Source of the DNA: Nymphaea colorata
Lineage: Eukaryota; Streptophyta; Magnoliopsida; Nymphaeales; Nymphaeaceae
Assembly (NCBI RefSeq): GCF_008831285.2
Contig: NC_045151.1
Span: 12,266,571 to 12,326,570, forward strand
Length of the DNA: 60,000 nt
Direction of reading: 5' to 3'
This document shows positions 54,885 through 60,000 of this stretch, one piece after another. The notes under the pieces are model-generated. The model did no database searches. It was not told where the DNA came from and saw nothing but the letters and a program-made list of their open reading frames with translations. A program made the position numbers and the translations under genes. Numbering within the stretch: the stretch's first letter is position 1; each line of letters starts with the position of its first letter.

Positions 54885-55736
54885 CTAAAATTCACATTTT
54901 GAGTACTTAGCATATAACTTTTGCTTATGGAAAATACCCAACATTCTCCTTAAGTGATCTTTGTGCTCCACCTCACTATCTAAATACACCAAAATATCAT
55001 CCACAAAAACAATAAAAAACTGATCCAAGTAGTCTTCAAAAATCTGATTCATGAGATCCATAAATGTTGTGGGAGCATCGGTCATTCCGAATGGCATGAC
55101 CTTGAATTCGTAGTGCCCATATCGAGTATGAAAGGCCGTCTTAGCAACATCTTCCTCCTGTATCAAAAGTTGATGATAACCTATCCCCATATTAATTTTG
55201 GTGAATACTTTTACATTCTTGATATGATCAAGCAAGTATTCATTTATAGGAAGTAGATACTTATTCTTGATGGTGACTTGATTAAACATGTGGTAATCTA
55301 TGCACAAACGCATCGTTCCATCCTTCTTCTTAACAAACAATACATGTGTTCTCCAAGGTGACACATTAAGTCGAATGAAGCCCTTATCTAAGAGTTCATG
55401 TAATTGCTTCTTCAGTTCTTTTAACTCGGATGGTGCCATACAGTATGGTGCCTTAGAAATAGGAGTTGTCTCAGGTAATAACTCTATCTTGAACTCAACC
55501 TCTCGTGTTAGAGCGAAACTCGGTAGCTCTTTAGGGAACACATTGGGGTACTCACTCACAATGGCAACATCCTTTAACTTCACTGGCTTAGTCTCACTGG
55601 TCAACACGTTGACCAAGAATGCAACACTTCCCTTTTCTAATAACCATTTAGCCTTTAGTGCAGAAACCATTATCTTATTAGTTTGACTGACTTTTTGAGC
55701 TTGAAATTCCACTAGTTGCATCTCATGAGTCAACAA
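54885..55736 (-). pseudogene. Gypsy 3 reverse transcriptase
   Basis: An open stretch of 283 codons has [55 protein letters not shown] and [19 protein letters not shown], with an intact catalytic box [15 protein letters not shown]. It ends by frameshift after AKYSKCEF. It is the best preserved RT in the window but is uncoupled from intact flanking domains. Confidence 0.9.
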
Positions 55737-55799
55737 TTGTATCTGCTTCTTTCTGTAATCTATATTAGCATAATGAGTATATAGTCAATCCATGCCAAG

Positions 55800-57290
55800 A
55801 ATAACATCGAACCCACTGGGACTTATGATCACCAATTGTGCAGTAAATGATGTTGATAGATCTCCACGTCTACATTAGGTAGGTACTGGCTACACAAGTC
55901 TTGTGCATGCATAGGGCTGACCACTTTTAAGATATACGACATCGTCTTAGCCGACACTTCTAATGAAGTAGCAAACCAACTAGATATGAAAGAATGAATC
56001 GCCCCTGCATCAAACAACACACTAGCAATGTGTGAACCAATAAGTAATGTACCATCAATAAGATCGTGTGCCTGAAGCTCCTCCACGATAGTTGCATAGA
56101 CATGTCCAGCCATTTTTTGACCACTAGAAGGACCGGCCTCTGGCTTCTTCAACTCTTTTACTTGCATTGATGGGTAATCTTTGATGAAGTGTCTCATTCT
56201 TCCACAATGTAAACATGCTTCAGTTTCTTGATAGCACGGCTTCCCAAGGTGCACACGTGAGCAAGTAGGACACCTCGGTAGAGTCGGAGTAGTCACTGCC
56301 CCTTGTGTGGAGTCATTGTGGTTAGGCTTGTTCTGCCTGAATGCTCTATCAACATGCTTCTCATAAGGTTTTGCCCTGCCTGCAAAGTTGTGGTGTCTGG
56401 CCTGCATCCGTCCATTATGTGTGTGCTGGCTTGTCATCTTGTGATGGTCCTTCTGAGTCCTAGCCCAATTTTCTTCCATGCGTCTAGCCATAGTGACTGT
56501 CTTGTCCAAATCGAAATTGTGAGGTTTGCTGGATATCACCTTGCTTTGTAGCCCGTTGCGCAAACCATGTACAAACTTGTCTGCTCTGGCTTCATCTATT
56601 TTATAGAGGTTTGGGCAATACACCTCTAAGTGTCAATATTTAGTTACATACTCTTCCAAGTTCATATGGTTTTATTGCAACTCAAGGAATTCCTGCATCT
56701 TTTTGTTTCTGGCATGTGCTGGGAAGTAAGTGTTAAAGAACGAATCCCAGAAGTGCTTCCATGAGATCGACTGTTGGCCTGCAAACCAAATCTCACGAGT
56801 CGAATGCCACCACTATTTGGCATCACCTTTCAACAAATACGAGTCATAGTTAACTTTATCTCCTTCTGGCATCTTGAGAAGCTCAAAGATGTGCTCAACC
56901 TCTTCAATCTATTCCTCTGCCGCATTTGGGTTGTTATCTCCAGTAAAGACAAGCGGCTGCATTGACATAAACTACTTGAATGACACCGAAGTCGCCTTCT
57001 CCTTAGGTGGTGCAGTGGTGTCTCATGTGGGGAATGCATGACTCCTCTGATTACTGACCATCAACTATATTAGCGAGGTCAGCGTTTGCAAGGTCATCAA
57101 CAGTATAGTCTGCTGATCCACACGTGGGGTCTGCATTGGGTGGGTTTGAACACTCACACTAGTCTGGGCGAATGGTTGCCTTGATGTACTATCATCCAAT
57201 AGTGTATGCGCATCTGAATGGGAAAAACTGGGCTCTCTATGTGTCTCTGTAGCTGGCCCCACTCGCTTCTTACCCCTACGTTGGTACTCC
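55800..57290 (-). pseudogene. Gypsy 3 gag and protease
   Basis: From the start near 57290 (MEYQRRGKKRVGPATE) stops break gag. Recognisable parts are PLVFTGDNNPNAAEE near 56950, ARADKFVHGLRNGLQSKVIS at 56.58-56.53 kb, and a zinc knuckle CLHCGRMRHFIKDYP at about 56.2 kb, whose last cysteine is tyrosine. The protease reads ASVLFDAGAIHSFISSWFAT with D-A-G in place of D-S-G. A 264-codon frame (56623-55829) covers the second half. Confidence 0.87.
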
Positions 57291-57522
57291 ATCTGTATAA
57301 ACAAGAACCGTCATTCTCACTACAAGGTTTATGCCAACTCTTTTGAGTCAAATCACAAAGGTGCAACATCACAATATCTCAAAACATCAATCACATCCTA
57401 TACATATATAGCATTGTAACATCAAAACTACAATAAAAGTTCTATCAAGTAGCATGTACCTAGGCAACACGGCTTCATAAATAGGCTATAACTCACATCC
57501 ATAGTGGGGTTTTCCGTAACTC

Positions 57523-57534
57523 TAATACCAAAGC
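57523..57534 (-). other. Gypsy 3 primer-binding site
   Basis: The minus strand reads TTGGTATTAGAG directly inside the 5' LTR, close to the plant initiator tRNA-Met complement. Confidence 0.6.
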
Positions 57535-60000
57535 TATCACACCCCAATCCTTTGACCCTCAAATAATTTTTTTCTTTTCTTTGTTAAAACATAAAACATG
57601 GAGGTGCGATGACACAACGATTAAAAAAGAAAGTATCTATGCAAATCAAAGACAATGCGGCAAACTTTCCATTACATAATAAATTCCATTCATACAAAAT
57701 TATTTCACATTTCTTAATATCACATATGACAAAAAATGCCCCCAAAACTACAACATTGATACCTAACAAAAACAAGATATGACGCGCCGACACTACGATA
57801 GATCCAAAACCTCCCCACTAGGATGTGAGTAGAGCCATCTGATCAGCCAGGTGCCCTGGGTCCGCCAAACCTGAAAAATGAAACAACAAAAGGCTTAGCT
57901 TTCATGGTATGGCAAAACATACCAGATAAATCTCTAACCTTCTAGGGTAAGAGCTCAAATTTGAGATATAACAAATATGATAACAAAACACTATCATGTC
58001 TTGATAGGAGCATGGAGTCACATGACTTGTCTTGGAAGCCCCTCACATATACCACGACATATAAAGACCACTCAATGACCACAATTAACACATTTAATAA
58101 TCACATTCACTTTATGCATATTCACTTAATTCACATACACTTCATTCATATTCTTTTCATTTACATTAGCTTTAGTGAATTGATAGTCCCCGTAGGTGCA
58201 AACACAGGCACGTGCACACCACAGGTGACCTACAGTTGGGAGACAACCCCCGTGGTGGCTCGAAACGATACGGATCTGTTTAATGGTAGAGCACTCATCC
58301 ATGGATATGTGATTTCTAAGGAGAGTTACTCAACCTTCCCTAGGATGCCACGTTGAGAAGGCGGGAGCCCAACGCTCCAAACACATAACGCAACGATATC
58401 CTGGGGCCCTGCACCGCCTGTGCTCCGAGCAAGCGAGACCAATGGCGAGGGCGGGACATCTCCCAAACACATTGCTATAACCTACTGGCCTCACATCTAT
58501 TAATGTTTGTTACTTATCATTATGATAGAACATTCACAAAATCACCGGCTAGCACATGAGGTTGGTGCACTTTACAAATGCACCCACGTCTCCAAACGCC
58601 TCCACATGAGTGCAACACATATAGTCAACATTCTTACTAGTCATCATAACTTTACGGGTACATCTATTCTTCAATTTCATTCATTTGCATCATCCCACAA
58701 CAATGTATACAAAACATATTACAACATTCACATTAATCAAACACATCAATTACATCTTCCAAAACTTAGCCAAACCACAGATAGTAGTCTCCATCCGTGA
58801 TTGGCTCGTAGTTGTCCTACGCAATTATTATTATAGGATGCTTTCTGATGCACAATCAGGGTCGAGGAGATACTCGACTCGATACCCCACCTCATCTGTC
58901 ATAAACAGTTATCATAACTAGCATGCACATGCAATTGTGTAGCAATTTTAAAAACAAAACCAATGACATCATCATTCAATCACATGTATACATTCACTCA
59001 ATCGCAACACAATCATAGGATCCAATGATTCTGAAGGACACATTCTAAAGTTGACATCAGGCGAGGATTTGCCTGGAATGTTGTCACGTCTATCATGTGT
59101 CGCCAAAATGCCTCGAGCTTCGAATCATGTCGCTCAAGGTCTTCCTTGAAGTGCCCAATGTACCTGAAAATATAATCAAGCGATAAGTTGCCTACTCGCA
59201 TTGCTTTACAATCTACACAAGTATGAAATAGAATCATTGAAGTGTAGGTCATCACCTCAAGAGGGTGCCAACGGATAGTATCGGCCCATAAAGCCCTCCG
59301 ATAAGTCTCTTCCCAACTCTTTAAGGTTGTGACCAAACGATTTAAGTTCTAAGCTTTCGATTGAACCAATCACTGATATGGTTCTCATTTGCTTTCTTAG
59401 TTGAGGCGTCTTCCCAACATATATACTCTTTCCCAACAATCAACACGATATGCATATCAACAATAGCATACGCCATGAGTTCCCTAAAACGGTCCTAAAT
59501 CTTCTTAACTGCATCAAATCTCTACTATGTTTCCTAGTCGCTTCGAATATTAACCGATCATGCTATAAATATAATTATATGCGTAGATCCTCGTCGTTCT
59601 CAAAATAGTCTTAGACTTTTTCCAAAATATTAACGTCACTAACATGCATTCGAATTCATCAAATCTTAAGTCTAAGATGCTCAATTAATAATTATACATG
59701 CCCTAACAGAAAATATTAAATAATTTAAGACCTCGCTCACCCCACTCTTAGAGTCCAAACTATTGTAGTGCTCCCGACAGCCACCTCAAGTGTTCAACTA
59801 AGTGCCAACACCAAAGATTGCTCATTGCCATTGCCAACAACGTGGCCTAATTGCTGGTAAGAGGGGGAACGGACTTCCCTAACTGAAATCCAACCAAACA
59901 GCAATAAATATGATGAGAATCAGTGGAAGAGAGATCAAAAGAAAGGTTTGCCGTGAGAATAGGGCATCCGGTAGTGAGGAAGCTGGTTCGGCTGAGGGAG
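57535..60000 (-). repeat. Gypsy 3 5' LTR, cut by the window edge
   Basis: Direct repeat of the left LTR, starting TATCACACCCC (TG has decayed to TA). It still matches at position 60000, so the LTR continues outside. On the minus strand TTGGTATTAGAG follows its inner end, an initiator tRNA-Met-like primer site. Confidence 0.88.

Larger units (their letters stand above)
46674..60000 (-). mobile_element. Large Ty3/gypsy element (gypsy 3), right end outside window
   Basis: Long direct repeats (46674-49821 and from 57535 on) flank a minus-strand gag, protease, RT, RNase H and integrase. The element is inserted in copia 3. Its pol is interrupted by element B at 51089-54299. The right-hand 5' LTR runs off the window about 0.7 kb before its expected end. 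Both LTRs start TG/TA-T-C-x-C-A-C. The layout resembles Tekay/Del-like elements with long LTRs, but the C-terminus that would show a chromodomain is deleted. Confidence 0.9.

Overview
This window is nuclear DNA of a flowering plant. It is AT-rich and almost entirely made of nested, decayed transposable elements. They surround a small tandem/inverted family of secreted proline-rich (PELPK-type) protein genes. Plant origin is shown by PELPK proteins with signal peptides, plant-type Ty3/gypsy chromoviruses, Ty1/copia elements primed by initiator tRNA-Met, hAT (DUF659/DUF4371) remnants, an L1-type LINE, and fragments of plant genes (type-A response regulator, CYP84A, histone H2A, lung-7TM receptor). 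The species cannot be named from the sequence. I see no rRNA, tRNA or CRISPR.

Layout. 1-3.8 kb: 3' part of a dead chromovirus (+). 4.0-4.8 kb: relic of the 3' flank of a lost PELPK copy, fused to a truncated copia element (-, 4.8-7.6 kb). 7.6-10.75 kb: mostly unassigned. 10.757-16.091 kb: a gypsy element (-) with CTACT target duplications, inserted in the promoter region of PELPK copy 1. Its pol carries a 311-bp piece of a DUF4371 (hAT-like) gene. 16.37-16.89 kb: PELPK copy 1, a pseudogene. 18.3-25 kb: hAT and copia debris. A 3.1-kb TIR element (A, 19.355-22.449 kb, TAA duplication) sits in the copia element at 19.06-24.96 kb. Element A carries histone H2A, CYP84A and type-A response-regulator fragments in one orientation. 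25.1-28.4 kb: LINE relic (+) with a smaller insertion.

30.6-42.8 kb is a large imperfect inverted duplication centred near 35.4 kb. Its arms carry PELPK copy 2 (-, one frameshift) and PELPK copy 3 (+, the only intact host gene, 224 aa). The two are transcribed away from each other. The right arm also carries element C (713 bp, 8-bp target duplication) with a piece of a lung-7TM receptor gene. 43.3-60 kb is a nested stack: a TIR element and hAT relic; a copia element (+) inserted in the hAT relic; a large gypsy element (-, LTRs about 3.15 kb, running off the right edge) inserted in the copia; and a second 3.2-kb PIF/Harbinger-like element (B, TTA duplication) inserted in the gypsy pol.

The most notable content is the set of gene-capturing DNA elements (A, C, possibly B) and the DUF4371 patch in the gypsy element. 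In several cases the insertion is demonstrable because removing the element and one target copy restores the host reading frame or matches an uninterrupted paralogue in the same window. All homology calls were made by reading translations by eye; no database search was run.
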